DNA from: Actinoplanes italicus
GTDB taxonomy: Bacteria > Actinomycetota > Actinomycetes > Mycobacteriales > Micromonosporaceae
Assembly: GCF_003001815.1 (NCBI RefSeq)
Contig: NZ_PVMZ01000028.1
Span: 53,795-117,794 of the forward strand
DNA: 64,000 nucleotides
Direction: 5' to 3'
The first letter of the stretch is position 1; each line of letters starts with the position of its first letter. Made by a program: the position numbers and the translations under genes. Under the pieces are notes generated by a model. The model was not told where the DNA came from, made no database searches, and saw only the letters and a list, made by a program, of their open reading frames with translations. This document shows positions 23,934-32,838 of the stretch, piece by piece.

Positions 23934-25498
23934 GATCGTCCTTTGCGGAGGCGGTTGCGGGCGGCGCGGGCCAGGACGAGCCCGGCCTTGGCGGCGCGGA
24001 AGCCGAGGTTGCCGCTGAACGCGGCGATCTGTGTCTTGGCGCGGCCCAGTTCGGCCTCGCGTTTCTCGAGCTCCACCTCGAAGAACCGGCTGCGGGCCTC
24101 GGCGTCGGCGAGCCGGCGGCGCAGGGCGTCGAGCTGTTCCTCGTGTTCGCGCCGGCCGTCCGGCGCCGGGAGCGGGTCGTCGGGCGCGGCCGGTACCTCG
24201 GTGAGCCCGGCGGCACCGGCCAGGACCGCGATGAGCCGCGGCACGTCGGTGACCCCCGGCCACGGGTGGTGATAGCCGCCGGTGAGCAGCGTGTGCGCGA
24301 GCCGGGCCAGCGCGTCCGGCTGATCCGGAACGGTCGGATCGAGCACGGTGAACCGGTCGCCGTCGACCAGCACGTTGTCGGCAGGGACCATCGGCAGCGC
24401 GGTCATCCAGCCGGTCAGCAGCCGTCGCAGGTACGGCAGGTCGTGGGCGAGTGCCGCGCCGAGCAGCCGCTCCTCCAGCAATCGCCCCGCCGGAAGCGGA
24501 CCGTGCGAGGAACCCGGCTGTGTCACACCGGCCGCAACCGGCCCGTGCGCAAGACCCGGCTGTGTCGTACCGCTGTCTCCCGGCCCGGGCGACAGCGGTA
24601 CGACACAGCTGGAAACGACGCGACGCAGCCAGGTGCCGTCCGGCATACCGACGATCTCGGTCACGGTGCCGGACGGGCCGGCGAACACCGCGGGCGGCAG
24701 GGTGATGGTCGGGCCGGGGCGGTGGGCGCGCTGGGCGACGGCGAGCCAGGCGGGGGCCATCTCTGCGCCCAGGCCGCGGCGCACGGCTGCGGCGGCGAGC
24801 CGCCGGGGATCACTCAAGACTTGGTCGTACGCCGGAGCGACCGCTGCCGACGCGAAAGCCGCGAGCGCGTCGAGTGGCCCGTACCGCAGCGTCTCGGGGT
24901 TGATCAGAAGTGTCGGGCGCCCCGGCAGTGGCCAGGCGGCGGCCATCGCGGCGACCGGCAGACCCTCGGCGCCGAGCGCTGCCGCGAGCCGGTCCGGCCG
25001 TCCGGGCGCGGTGCCGAACTCGCCGAGCGGACGCCACGCGTCGCCGGTCCGGGAGGCGGTCGGTGCGTGCGGATCGACCAGGCGGTGCACGCCGAGTTCG
25101 TTCTCGACCGTGAGCAGCAGCGTGCCGCCGGGGCGCAGGGCACGCCTGAGGACGCGGACCGATTCGGCCCAGTCCAGTTGCGGGCCCTCGGGCGAGCAGA
25201 GGCGGCCGGTGCCGTCCAAGGCGACCACGACGTCGTACCGGTCCGCATCGGTGAGCTTGGAGAGGGTGCCGCACAGGACGTTACCGGGCAGCGCCTCGGC
25301 GTCCGGTTGTGATCGGACCAGGCAGGTCACGTCGCGGCGGTCGGCAAGGGCGCCGATCAGGTCGGTGTCGTGCGGGCCCGCGATCAGCACCCGGATCCCG
25401 GTGGGCAGGCGTTCGAGCAGGTGGCGGTAGAGCGGGCCGCCGGCCGGTGCATGTTCCTCGGCGTACTCCGGCATCTCGCCGCCGAGCATCGTGATCAT
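23930..25498 (-). CDS. Methyltransferase-like protein with C-terminal coiled coil (paralogue of 43645-45789)
   Basis: The 522-residue protein has an N-terminal Rossmann domain with a SAM-methyltransferase pattern: VLIAGPHDTDLIGALA, then YDVVVALDGTGRL and LRPGGTLLLTVEN at about residues 130-160. A middle region of unknown fold contains NVLVDGDRFTVLDPT. The C-terminal 90 residues are a coiled coil with a basic tail. The usual GxGxG loop is altered, so activity is uncertain. Residues near 300-330 are encoded by a palindromic repeat and a 43-bp duplication. The gene overlaps both neighbours in the pse operon. Together with the upstream gene it forms a two-gene module found again at 42818-45789. 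Confidence 0.75.
   Translation of the reverse strand: MITMLGGEMPEYAEEHAPAGGPLYRHLLERLPTGIRVLIAGPHDTDLIGALADRRDVTCLVRSQPDAEALPGNVLCGTLSKLTDADRYDVVVALDGTGRLCSPEGPQLDWAESVRVLRRALRPGGTLLLTVENELGVHRLVDPHAPTASRTGDAWRPLGEFGTAPGRPDRLAAALGAEGLPVAAMAAAWPLPGRPTLLINPETLRYGPLDALAAFASAAVAPAYDQVLSDPRRLAAAAVRRGLGAEMAPAWLAVAQRAHRPGPTITLPPAVFAGPSGTVTEIVGMPDGTWLRRVVSSCVVPLSPGPGDSGTTQPGLAHGPVAAGVTQPGSSHGPLPAGRLLEERLLGAALAHDLPYLRRLLTGWMTALPMVPADNVLVDGDRFTVLDPTVPDQPDALARLAHTLLTGGYHHPWPGVTDVPRLIAVLAGAAGLTEVPAAPDDPLPAPDGRREHEEQLDALRRRLADAEARSRFFEVELEKREAELGRAKTQIAAFSGNLGFRAAKAGLVLARAARNRLRKGRS
24502..24612. repeat. Palindromic element and 43-bp duplication inside a coding region
   Basis: ctgtgtcgtaccgctgtc (24560-24577) and its perfect reverse copy (24591-24608) flank a 13-nt loop; with one mismatch the arms extend to 22 bp (24556-24612). 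Next to it, gtgcg...acccggctgtgtc occurs twice, 43 bases apart (24502 and 24545). The core gtgtcRtaccgctgtctc recurs in the palindrome at 34028-34080. Confidence 0.85.
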
Positions 25499-26304
25499 GC
25501 GGCGGCCCAGCCGAGCATCGCACGCAGCTCGGCCGGGGAGGCGAGGTGGCCGTCACCCAGTTCGGCGAGCACGATCTCCCTGGCGGTCGCCGGGTCGGGG
25601 GCGGGACCGTGCAGTTCCGGCCACTCGCGGCGGATCCGGTCGGCCGTGGGAGTGTCCTCTTTGTCCAGGTACATCGGGTCGCCGTAGACCGCCGGTTCGC
25701 AACCGGCCGCGGTGCCGTAGAGGACCGCGGTGCTCAGCCGGTTCGACGCGACCCGGCGGTGCCGACGCAGTTCGGCGAGCTGGTTCTCGAGGAAGCCGGG
25801 GTCGGTCCGCATCCGCATGTACCCGCGGTAGCCGTGGCAGATCACCCGGCCGGCACGCTCGTAGAGCGCCCGGATTCGCCTGTCCTGGTACTCGTTCCAG
25901 TACAGGCAGAACGTGATCGGCCCGCTCTCGGTCGCGCTGATCTCGTCGATCAGCCGGTGGTGGTCGCCGCTGACCTTCTGCCCCTCCCAGCCGTGGAACG
26001 GGTACCAGATGGTCCCCTCCCGCTCCGCTGCCGACGGCTCTCCGCCCGACCGCAGCAGGTACAGGAACGGAGCGCCGGTCACGGTGGCCAGCGGACGGCC
26101 CATCGACCAGGCCCGGCGGCGGGTGCGCTCGGACCACACGAAGATCGGCAGGCCCGGCGCGTACGGCGTACCCGCGCCCAGCCCGTCCACCACGTTCCAC
26201 CCGTGCTGCAGGTAGCCGTCGATCCGGGGCGGGTCGGCCGGGTCCAGCCCGCAGTACCCGGCGAGCACGTGGGCGTGACCGTAGAAGTGGTTACCGTGGT
26301 GCAC
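25495..26304 (-). CDS. Unknown protein of the pse operon, possible glycosyltransferase (paralogue of 42818-43645)
   Basis: I do not recognise this 269-residue family with certainty. Conserved points shared with its paralogue are the start MHHGNHFYGHAHVLA, YLQHGWN, FVWSE, IWYPFHGWEG, LYWNEYQD, VICHGYRG and SNRLSTAVLYG...YGDPM. The last motif, a Ser-Asn-Arg followed by Leu-Tyr-Gly and Gly-Asp-Pro, resembles the acceptor/donor loop of GT-B capsule glycosyltransferases (KpsS-like). It has no membrane segment. The GTG start lies 3 bases after the pseC stop, and the end overlaps the methyltransferase-like gene. I infer transfer or recognition of the nonulosonate. Confidence 0.65.
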   Translation of the reverse strand: MHHGNHFYGHAHVLAGYCGLDPADPPRIDGYLQHGWNVVDGLGAGTPYAPGLPIFVWSERTRRRAWSMGRPLATVTGAPFLYLLRSGGEPSAAEREGTIWYPFHGWEGQKVSGDHHRLIDEISATESGPITFCLYWNEYQDRRIRALYERAGRVICHGYRGYMRMRTDPGFLENQLAELRRHRRVASNRLSTAVLYGTAAGCEPAVYGDPMYLDKEDTPTADRIRREWPELHGPAPDPATAREIVLAELGDGHLASPAELRAMLGWAAA

Positions 26305-26307
26305 CCG

Positions 26308-27432
26308 CTAGCTCCCGAGGATCCCGCGCAGTGCCTCGACGACGCGGTCCTGGTCGCTGTCGCTCAGGTCGGCGAAGAGTGGCAGGGACAGCTCCTCGGC
26401 GTAGAACCGCTCGGCCACCGGGCACATGCCGCGCCGGTAACCGAGATCCTCGAACACCGGGTGCCAGTAGACGGGGATGTAGTTGACCTGCACCCCGATG
26501 CCGGCGGCCCGCAGCCGGTCGTACACCTCGCGCCGGCGGCCGTCGAGAATCCGTACCGGATAGAGGTGCCGGACCGGATCCACATCGGATCGCCGCACCG
26601 GAAGACGAAGGCCGGGAACGTCGGCCAGAAGTTCGTCGTAGCGTGCCGTCAGGCGCGCGCGCCGCGTCTTGAACTCGGCGAGACGCCGCAGCTGGGCCGA
26701 ACCGAGCGCGCAGAGCACGTCCGGCAGCCGGTAGTTGAGACCGAACTCGTGGACCTCCTGATGCCACCCGCCCTCGTCGGGGTGCCGGAGCCGGTCCGGG
26801 TCGCGGACCAGGCCCACGGTCCGGAACGTGCGGACACGCTGCAGCAGGTCGGGCCGGATGGAGGCGACCGCCCCGCCCTCGCCGGTGGTGAGGTTCTTGG
26901 TCGGGAAGAACGAGAACGTGGTGAGGTCCGCGAGCGAGCCGACCGGCCGTCCGCGATAGGTGGATCCGATCGAGTGCGCCGCGTCACCCAGCAGGATCGC
27001 GCCCGCCTCGTCGGTGACCTTCCGCAGCCGGTCGTAGTCGGCCGGGACACCGGCGTAGTCGACCGCCGCGATCACCCTGGTCCGGGAGGTCACCGTGGCC
27101 TCGACGGCGGCCGGGTCGATGTTGGCGGTGTCCTCCTCCACATCGGCGAAGACCACCGTGGCGCCCAGCAGGGCCGCACCCGAGGCCGTCGCGACGAACG
27201 TCATCGGCGTGGTGACGACCTCGTCGCCGCTGGTCACACCGGCCGCCGCGTAGGCCGCGTGCAGGGCCGTGGTCCCGTTGGTGACCGTCACGCAGGGCGC
27301 GCCGGCCACCTCCTCCAGATCCGCCTCGAACCGCGCGACCCGGGGGCCGGTGGTGAGCCAGTCGCTGCCCAGCGCCGCGACGACGGCGTCCACATCGGAG
27401 TCGTCGATCGACTGTCGTCCGTAGGGCAGCAT
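26308..27432 (-). CDS. pseC: UDP-4-keto-sugar aminotransferase (PseC)
   Basis: The 374-residue DegT/DnrJ/EryC1-family protein carries the PLP lysine K179 in TTFSFFPTKNLTTGEGG and the cofactor-binding NGTTALHAAY, plus Asp/His in LLGDAAHSIG. The C-terminal QVNYIPVYWHPVFEDLGY is typical of PseC. It would transaminate UDP-4-keto-6-deoxy-AltNAc made by PseB, using glutamate. Its start overlaps the pseB stop by about one codon. Gene order pseB-pseC supports this function over other DegT enzymes. Confidence 0.9.
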   Translation of the reverse strand: MLPYGRQSIDDSDVDAVVAALGSDWLTTGPRVARFEADLEEVAGAPCVTVTNGTTALHAAYAAAGVTSGDEVVTTPMTFVATASGAALLGATVVFADVEEDTANIDPAAVEATVTSRTRVIAAVDYAGVPADYDRLRKVTDEAGAILLGDAAHSIGSTYRGRPVGSLADLTTFSFFPTKNLTTGEGGAVASIRPDLLQRVRTFRTVGLVRDPDRLRHPDEGGWHQEVHEFGLNYRLPDVLCALGSAQLRRLAEFKTRRARLTARYDELLADVPGLRLPVRRSDVDPVRHLYPVRILDGRRREVYDRLRAAGIGVQVNYIPVYWHPVFEDLGYRRGMCPVAERFYAEELSLPLFADLSDSDQDRVVEALRGILGS

Positions 27433-28412
27433 CAGTCCTCCGCGAGCAGGTCGCGCATCTCGTCGACCGAGAGCCAGAGGTCGTTGTTGTCCGAGCGGTA
27501 GTTGAAGCCGTCGGCGACCTCCTCGCCACCCTCGGGCGTCGTGTAACCCCAGCTCGCAACGACCGGCTGAACCACGTACCGGTCCTTGAAGCGCAGCGTC
27601 CGGCGGCTGTCGTCGGCGGCGATCATCTCCTCGTGCAGCTTCTCGCCGGGGCGCATGCCCATCTCGTGGGTGCCGGCGCCCGGCGCGACCGCCTCGACCA
27701 GGTCCATGATCCGCATGCTGGGGATCCGCGGGACGTAGAGCTCGCCGCCCTGCATGACGTCGAACGAGTCGACGACGAACTTCACGGCCTGGTCCAGCGT
27801 GATCCAGAACCGGGTCATCCGCTTGTCGGTGATCGGCAGGCTCTTGCCGTCGGCCGCGAGCTTGCGGAAGAACGGGACGACCGAGCCGCGCGAGCCCATC
27901 ACGTTGCCGTAGCGGACCACTGCCAGCCGGGTCGGGTGGGTGGCGGCGTAGTGGTTGCCCGCGATCACGATCTTGTCGGCGGCCAGCTTGGTCGCGCCGT
28001 ACAGGTTGATCGGGCTCGACGCCTTGTCCGTGGAGAGCGCGACGACCTTCTTGACGCCGTGGTTGATGGCCGCGTCGATCACGTTCTGGGTGCCGTTGAT
28101 GTTCGTGGCCACGAACTCCGACGGGTTGTACTCGGCAGTGTCGACCTGCTTGAGTGCCGCGGCGTGGACCACGTAGTCGATGCCGTGCATGGCCCGGTCG
28201 AGGCGCTTCTCGTCGCGGATGTCACCGATGAAGAAGCGCAGCCGCGGGTCGTCGCCGAACATCTGGCGGACCTCGTACTGCTTGAGCTCGTCACGGGAGA
28301 AGACCACGATGCGCGCCGGGTCGAGGTGCGTCAGGGCGTACTTCAGGAAGGCCTTGCCGAACGACCCGGTGGAGCCGGTGACAAGGATCGAGGAGCCGGC
28401 GAGTTCAGACAC
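27432..28412 (-). CDS. pseB: UDP-GlcNAc 4,6-dehydratase (5-inverting), PseB
   Basis: The 326-residue short-chain dehydrogenase has the NAD(P) loop TGSTGSFGK (12-20), RDELKQYE, ALKQVDTAEYNP and the catalytic set D129-K130 in STDKASSPINLYGATK with Y138 and K142. The Thr-Asp-Lys triad is typical of inverting dehydratases. It converts UDP-GlcNAc to UDP-2-acetamido-2,6-dideoxy-arabino-4-hexulose, the first step to pseudaminic acid. GTG start; first gene of the minus-strand operon. A 188-bp divergent promoter region separates it from the acp gene. Confidence 0.93.
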   Translation of the reverse strand: MSELAGSSILVTGSTGSFGKAFLKYALTHLDPARIVVFSRDELKQYEVRQMFGDDPRLRFFIGDIRDEKRLDRAMHGIDYVVHAAALKQVDTAEYNPSEFVATNINGTQNVIDAAINHGVKKVVALSTDKASSPINLYGATKLAADKIVIAGNHYAATHPTRLAVVRYGNVMGSRGSVVPFFRKLAADGKSLPITDKRMTRFWITLDQAVKFVVDSFDVMQGGELYVPRIPSMRIMDLVEAVAPGAGTHEMGMRPGEKLHEEMIAADDSRRTLRFKDRYVVQPVVASWGYTTPEGGEEVADGFNYRSDNNDLWLSVDEMRDLLAED

Positions 28413-28475
28413 GAGTTTTCTCCGGGGGTTTAGCGGCAGGCCGGTTACGAGCCGGAAGCATAACCAGCTCGGAGG

Positions 28476-28501
28476 GCATTTCCAGAAGCGCGGAGAAATG
28501 C
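28476..28501. promoter_or_regulatory. Inverted repeat between the divergent pseB and acp operons
   Basis: gcatttc (28476-28482) and gaaatgc (28495-28501) are perfect inverted arms, 12 nt apart, in the middle of the shared 188-bp promoter region. It may be a regulator site that couples the two operons. Confidence 0.35.
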
Positions 28502-28600
28502 TTCGCGCAGTTCATTTCCAGTTAATCCGGGATTGGTCGCCACGACTGGGAACCTGCGGATCGTAGGTCTCCTCTGATCACCCCGACTTGGAGTTGCACC

Positions 28601-28843
28601 GTGACTGAGCTGCAGAGACTACGCGAGGCGTTCCGTACCGCCCTCGATCTTCCGGCGGACGAGCCCGTGGACGACCTGCGCTACCAGGACAACGAGAAGT
28701 GGGATTCGCTCGCGCACATGTCACTTGTCGCGACCATTGAAGATGAATTCTCGGTAATGATTGACACCGACGACGTCATCAATATGTCCAGCTTCGCCGA
28801 GGCCGTGCGAATCCTCGGTAAATACGGGGTGGACGTCAAGTGA
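28601..28843 (+). CDS. Acyl carrier protein
   Basis: The 80-residue acidic helical protein has the phosphopantetheine site Ser36 in WDSLAHMSLV and the usual helix pattern (IEDEFSVMIDTDDVI). It is a dedicated ACP, not the housekeeping one: it sits with a ketoreductase, an AMP ligase and LuxE/LuxC-like genes. GTG start with GGAG 7 bases upstream. It overlaps the next gene by GTGA. It probably carries a short acyl group that ends on, or is built for, the glycan. Confidence 0.88.
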   Translation: MTELQRLREAFRTALDLPADEPVDDLRYQDNEKWDSLAHMSLVATIEDEFSVMIDTDDVINMSSFAEAVRILGKYGVDVK

Positions 28844-29571
28844 GCGTCGCCCTGGTCACCGGGGCGTCGCGCGGGATCGGCCGGGCGACCGCGCATCGTC
28901 TCGCCGAGCAGGGCTACGACCTGGTGCTGCACGGACACGGCGCGGCCGGCGTCGAGGAGGCCGCGGCCGCCCTGTCCGGCAAGTTCGGGATCACCGCCGT
29001 GCACGCGGCCGGGGACATCGCGGATCCGGCGACGAGCAAGGCGCTGGGCCGGCTCGCCTTCGAGACGTTCAAGCGGCTCGACGCGCTGGTGGTGAACGCC
29101 GGCACGCACGAGGCCGGGATGCTCGGCATGACACCGGACGCCACTATCGAGCGGCTCTTCGCGGTGAACGCGGCCGGCGCCGCGTACACGCTGCAGAACG
29201 CGGTCCGGCTGCTGGCACGCGGGCAGAACCCGGCGGTCGTGCTGACGGCCTCCGTGACCGGCACGTACGGCGTCGCAGGCCAGGCCGTCTACGCGGCGTC
29301 CAAGGCCGCCGTCGCCGGGCTGACCAGGTCGGCGGCGAAGGAACTCGGCCCGCGCGGCATCCGGGTCAACGCGGTCGCGCCCGGGTTCATCGCCACCGAC
29401 ATGCTCGACTCCCTGGACGAGGCCGGTCGCGCCGAGCGCATGGCGAACACCGCCCTCGGCCGTCTGGGCACCGCCGACGAGGTCGCCGACGTGATCACCT
29501 TCCTTCTCTCCGAGCAGGCCCGTTTCGTGACCGGCCAGGTGCTCGGGGTCGACGGGGGACTGACGCTTTGA
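28840..29571 (+). CDS. SDR family 3-oxoacyl-ACP reductase-like protein (FabG type)
   Basis: The 243-residue protein has the Rossmann motif TGASRGIGRAT (7-17), NAG at 86-88 and the catalytic Ser138, Tyr151 and Lys155 (YAASKAAV), ending in VLGVDGGLTL as FabG does. It would reduce 3-oxoacyl-ACP to 3-hydroxyacyl-ACP with NADPH. The start overlaps the acp stop, so the substrate is probably an acyl group on that ACP. An IS605-type element follows within a few bases of the stop. Confidence 0.87.
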   Translation: MSVALVTGASRGIGRATAHRLAEQGYDLVLHGHGAAGVEEAAAALSGKFGITAVHAAGDIADPATSKALGRLAFETFKRLDALVVNAGTHEAGMLGMTPDATIERLFAVNAAGAAYTLQNAVRLLARGQNPAVVLTASVTGTYGVAGQAVYAASKAAVAGLTRSAAKELGPRGIRVNAVAPGFIATDMLDSLDEAGRAERMANTALGRLGTADEVADVITFLLSEQARFVTGQVLGVDGGLTL

Positions 29572-29573
29572 CT

Positions 29574-30580
29574 TCTTCCCCTCCTGAAGAGGGAGATTCC
29601 CTTCGGCCTGACGGCCGAACCGGCCTACGGCGGATGCCTCGCGGCGTGGGGTTCCTGTTTCACGGCCGACCGCAGAAGGGAGGACCCTCGGTTGCGCAGC
29701 ATGTTCGCGACGGCGAGGTCTTCAACCACGATCGTGTCGGCCTGCCGGACCAGCGTGATGCTGGTCTTGTGCAGGAAGTCGCGGCGGGCGTTGCGGGCCT
29801 TGCGTTCCAGGTGGCGGGGGTTGGCGATCCGGTCGCCGTCGCTCGTGACCGCGAAGTCCTTGATACCGAGATCGATGCCGACCTCGTGCCCGGTGGCGGG
29901 CAGCGGGTCGGGCTGGTCGACTTCCATGGCGAAGCTGACGAACCAGCGGCCGTCGGGTTCGCGGGAGACGATCACCATGGTCGGGTCCATGGTGGCCAGG
30001 TCGACGTCAGGCCGCGACCAGGCGACCCGCAGCGGGCCGTCAGTCTTCGCCACCCTCAACTGGCCGTCCTTGATCCGGAACGCCGACCGGGTGTAGTGCG
30101 CCGACTGGCGGCCGGTGCGGGACTTGAACCGCGGATACCGGGCCCGTTCGGCGAAGAAGTTGCCGAACGCGGTGTGCTGGTGGCGCAGCGTCTGCTGCAA
30201 CGGAACCGAGGACACCTCGGACAGGAACGCCAACTCCTCGGTTTGCTTCCTTGCGGTCAGCGCCGCGTCGGTCTGCTTGCACGAGGTCTTCTGGCCGTGC
30301 TGGAAGAACGCGGCGTGCCGGTCGGTGAGGGTTTTGTTCCAGGCCAGGCGCACACACCCGAAGGTGCGGTTGAACACCGCAGCCTGTTCGGGGGTCGGGT
30401 AGGCCCGACACTTGTACGCCGTACGCGTGTTCGAAACCTTGCACAAGATCTAATCATGAGTAAGGTGCCGGCAGTCCTGCCTCCGGAATACGTCCTGAGA
30501 CCGTCCCGGCCACGCCGGGCCGCTTCTGACGGAGTCCGAATTCCTCCCCGGCCTGAAGGCCGGAGCATCCTTCGGAGGTT
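29574..30580 (-). mobile_element. Degenerate IS200/IS605-family (IS1341-like, TnpB-only) element
   Basis: The element carries a tnpB remnant and end hairpins. On the plus strand one end reads cccctcctgaagaggg..., followed by cggcctgacggccg. The other end has ccccggcctgaaggccgg, at 30547-30565. Such hairpin ends around the motif CCTGAAG are typical of these elements. Boundaries are approximate. It sits exactly between the SDR gene and the AMP-ligase gene of what would otherwise be one operon. There is no tnpA, so it could only have moved by another element's transposase. Confidence 0.75.
29625..30446 (-). pseudogene. tnpB: TnpB (RNA-guided nuclease/transposase accessory), degenerate
   Basis: The frame keeps the N-terminal helix-turn-helix region (YKCRAYPTPEQAAVFNRTFG), the RuvC-I motif GIDLGIKDFAVTSDG and the RuvC-II glutamate VVEDLAVANMLRN. 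It lacks a block of roughly 25-30 residues between HLERKARNA and RRDFLHKTS. After NMLRNRG it runs into unrelated residues, so the zinc ribbon and the third RuvC Asp are missing. Full TnpB proteins are about 370-400 residues; this one is 273. It should not cut DNA. TnpB acts with an omega RNA from the element's 3' end. Confidence 0.85.
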
Positions 30581-30583
30581 CCG

Positions 30584-31807
30584 GTGAACCTGCTTCACCC
30601 GTCCGCGAAGGTCGTCGACGCGGCCACCGGCGAGGTCCTGACTCCGGCACTGATCGACGAGGCTGCGAAGGCGCTGCCTCCGGAGTCGCCTGTCTTCCTT
30701 CCGATGACCACGACCGTGCGGTCGATTGCGTCCTACCTGGCCGCGCTGCGTGCCGACAGGCCGGTTCTGCTGCTCGACCCGGACCTGGACCAGACCTCGT
30801 TGCGTGCCCGGTTCGCCACCGACGAAGTGCACCCGGACCTGGCACTTCTGCTCACCACGAGCGGCTCGACCGGCGACCCGAAACTCGTCCGGCTGTCCCG
30901 CTCGGCGGTGCTCGCCAACGCGGAACAGGTCGCCGAAAGCCTCGGCATCACCTCCGACGACGTCGCGATCACCACGTTGCCGCTCTTCTACTCGTACGGC
31001 CTGTCGGTCCTGCATTCGCATCTGCTGCGGGGCGCGACCGTGGTGCTGGAGCGGACCGGGATCATGCAGAGGGACTTCTGGGCCGCCGTGAACGAGCACG
31101 GGGTCACGTCGATGGCCTTCGTCCCGTCGCAGTACGAGATGCTGCGCCGGCTGCGCTTCGACCCGGCGAAGTACCCCACCCTGCGTACCCTCACCCAGGC
31201 CGGCGGCCGGCTGCGTGCCGAACTCGTCACCGACTTCGCCGGCCGGATGACCGCCGTGGGCGGCCGGATGTTCGTGATGTACGGCCAGACCGAGGCGGCA
31301 CCACGGATGGCCTGCCTGCCCCCGTCCCACCTCGCCGAGAAGCTCGGCTCGGCCGGCCGGGCGATGCCCGGTGGCGCTTTCACGATTGACGACGGTGAGG
31401 TCGTCTATCAGGGACCCAACGTCATGATGGGGTACGCCGAAACGGCCGCCGATCTGGCGCGGGGCGACGATCTGCGTGGCGTGCTGCACACCGGTGACCT
31501 GGGCCGGATCGACGACGACGGGTTCCTCTTCCTCACCGGCCGGATCAAGCGGATGGGCAAGGTGTTCGGCGTCCGGATCAACCTGGACGACGTGGAGCGG
31601 CAGTTCCCGGTCGCGGCCGTGGCCGGCGACGACAGGCTGCACGTCTTCGCCGAGGGGGCCGACGCCGACGGTGTGCGCGTGCTGCGCACCAAGATCGCCG
31701 ATTGGCTCGGGACCCACTTCACCGGCGTCGACGTCCGTGCGATCGAGACCCTTCCGCTGCTGCCGAACGGCAAGACCGACTACCGTGCCCTGGAGGCGTC
31801 GCTGTGA
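30584..31807 (+). CDS. AMP-dependent acyl ligase (ANL superfamily), short form
   Basis: The 407-residue protein has the ANL motifs: P loop LLTTSGSTGDPKLV, A5 MYGQTEAAPRM, A7/A8 TGDLGRIDDDGFLFLTGRIKRMGKVFG and the A10 lysine in LLPNGKTDY. It is about 100 residues shorter than usual because the N-terminal subdomain is reduced. It would adenylate a carboxylic acid and pass it to the ACP or to CoA. The GTG start has GGAGG 5 bases upstream; that site lies at the very end of the adjacent IS605-type element. The stop overlaps the LuxE-like start (GTGA). Confidence 0.85.
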   Translation: MNLLHPSAKVVDAATGEVLTPALIDEAAKALPPESPVFLPMTTTVRSIASYLAALRADRPVLLLDPDLDQTSLRARFATDEVHPDLALLLTTSGSTGDPKLVRLSRSAVLANAEQVAESLGITSDDVAITTLPLFYSYGLSVLHSHLLRGATVVLERTGIMQRDFWAAVNEHGVTSMAFVPSQYEMLRRLRFDPAKYPTLRTLTQAGGRLRAELVTDFAGRMTAVGGRMFVMYGQTEAAPRMACLPPSHLAEKLGSAGRAMPGGAFTIDDGEVVYQGPNVMMGYAETAADLARGDDLRGVLHTGDLGRIDDDGFLFLTGRIKRMGKVFGVRINLDDVERQFPVAAVAGDDRLHVFAEGADADGVRVLRTKIADWLGTHFTGVDVRAIETLPLLPNGKTDYRALEASL

Positions 31808-32838
31808 GTGTCTTCACGCTCTCCCAGACCGACCGGGAGAAGACGCTTCTTCCGGAGCTCGTCGATCTCGTCGATCACCACCGGCGCAACTGTGTGCCGT
31901 ACGACCGGATCCTCTCCGCCTCGGGATTCGCCGGAGCATCGGACATATCCGAATTGCCGTGGCTGCCGGTGCGTCTGTTCAAGACGCTGGAACTCAAGAG
32001 CATCCCGGACGACGAGGTGTTCAAGGTCCTTACCTCGAGCGGCACCACCGGTGAGGTCAGCCGGATCTACCTCGACAAGGCCGCCGCTGCCACGCAGACC
32101 CGGCAACTCGGGGCGACCCTGCAGACCGTGCTCGGACCTCGCCGGCTGCCGATGCTCGTCGTCGACACGAAGTCGATCCTGAAGGACCGCCGCTCGTTCA
32201 GCGCCCGTGGAGCCGGCGTGCTCGGGATGTCCACTTTCGGTCGTGACCACTGCTGGGCGCTCGACGCCGAGGGCGTGGTGGATCTCGACGGCATCCGTGC
32301 CTTCCTGGCGAAGCACGGCGACGAGCCGTTCCTGATCTTCGGGTTCACCTATCTCGTGTGGCTGCACCTCTACGAGGTCGCCCTGTCACACGGGCTCGAC
32401 CTGGGCAACGGCATCCTGATCCACTCGGGCGGCTGGAAGAAGCTCGTCGACCAGGCCGTCTCGCCGGCGGAGTTCCGCTCGCGCCTGGCGGGCGTCGGGA
32501 TCACCAGGGTGCACAACTTCTACGGCATGGTCGAGCAGATCGGGACGATCTTCCTGGAAGGCCCGGACGGTGGTTCGCTGTACTGCCCCGACTTCGCGGA
32601 CGTGGTGGTCCGCGACCCGGAGACGTGGGCGGAGCTCCCGCCCGGCGAACCGGGCCTCATCGAGGTGGTGAGCACCCTGCCCACCTCGTATCCCGGCCAC
32701 GTGCTGCTCACCGAGGATCTCGGTGTGGTGCACGGCGTCGACGACGGCGACTGGCCCGGAAAGCGCTTCTCGGTTCTCGGCCGGCTGCCCCGCGCCGAGG
32801 CCCGGGGTTGCTCGGACACGTATCGGAGTGCCGCATGA
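31804..32838 (+). CDS. LuxE-like acyl-protein synthetase
   Basis: The 344-residue protein matches the LuxE/PaaK-related family: LPWLPVRLFKTLELKS, the P loop VLTSSGTTGEVSRIYLD, FGFTYLVWLHLYE and HSGGWKKL with HNFYGMVEQIGTIF. In luminous bacteria LuxE adenylates a fatty acid and forms an acyl-enzyme thioester that feeds LuxC. Here it overlaps both the AMP ligase and the LuxC-like gene. There is no luxAB, so light emission is excluded. The acyl donor is probably the dedicated ACP or a free acid. Confidence 0.87.
   Translation: MSVFTLSQTDREKTLLPELVDLVDHHRRNCVPYDRILSASGFAGASDISELPWLPVRLFKTLELKSIPDDEVFKVLTSSGTTGEVSRIYLDKAAAATQTRQLGATLQTVLGPRRLPMLVVDTKSILKDRRSFSARGAGVLGMSTFGRDHCWALDAEGVVDLDGIRAFLAKHGDEPFLIFGFTYLVWLHLYEVALSHGLDLGNGILIHSGGWKKLVDQAVSPAEFRSRLAGVGITRVHNFYGMVEQIGTIFLEGPDGGSLYCPDFADVVVRDPETWAELPPGEPGLIEVVSTLPTSYPGHVLLTEDLGVVHGVDDGDWPGKRFSVLGRLPRAEARGCSDTYRSAA

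Noticed and set aside
22213..24216. 667-residue fusion of PseG with upstream sequence
   Set aside because: The upstream 330 codons are an antisense-free shadow of pseF and the methyltransferase-like gene in another frame; the TTG start overlapping the pseF stop fits family length.
29625..30446. Active TnpB nuclease
   Set aside because: An internal block, the zinc ribbon and the last RuvC aspartate are missing.
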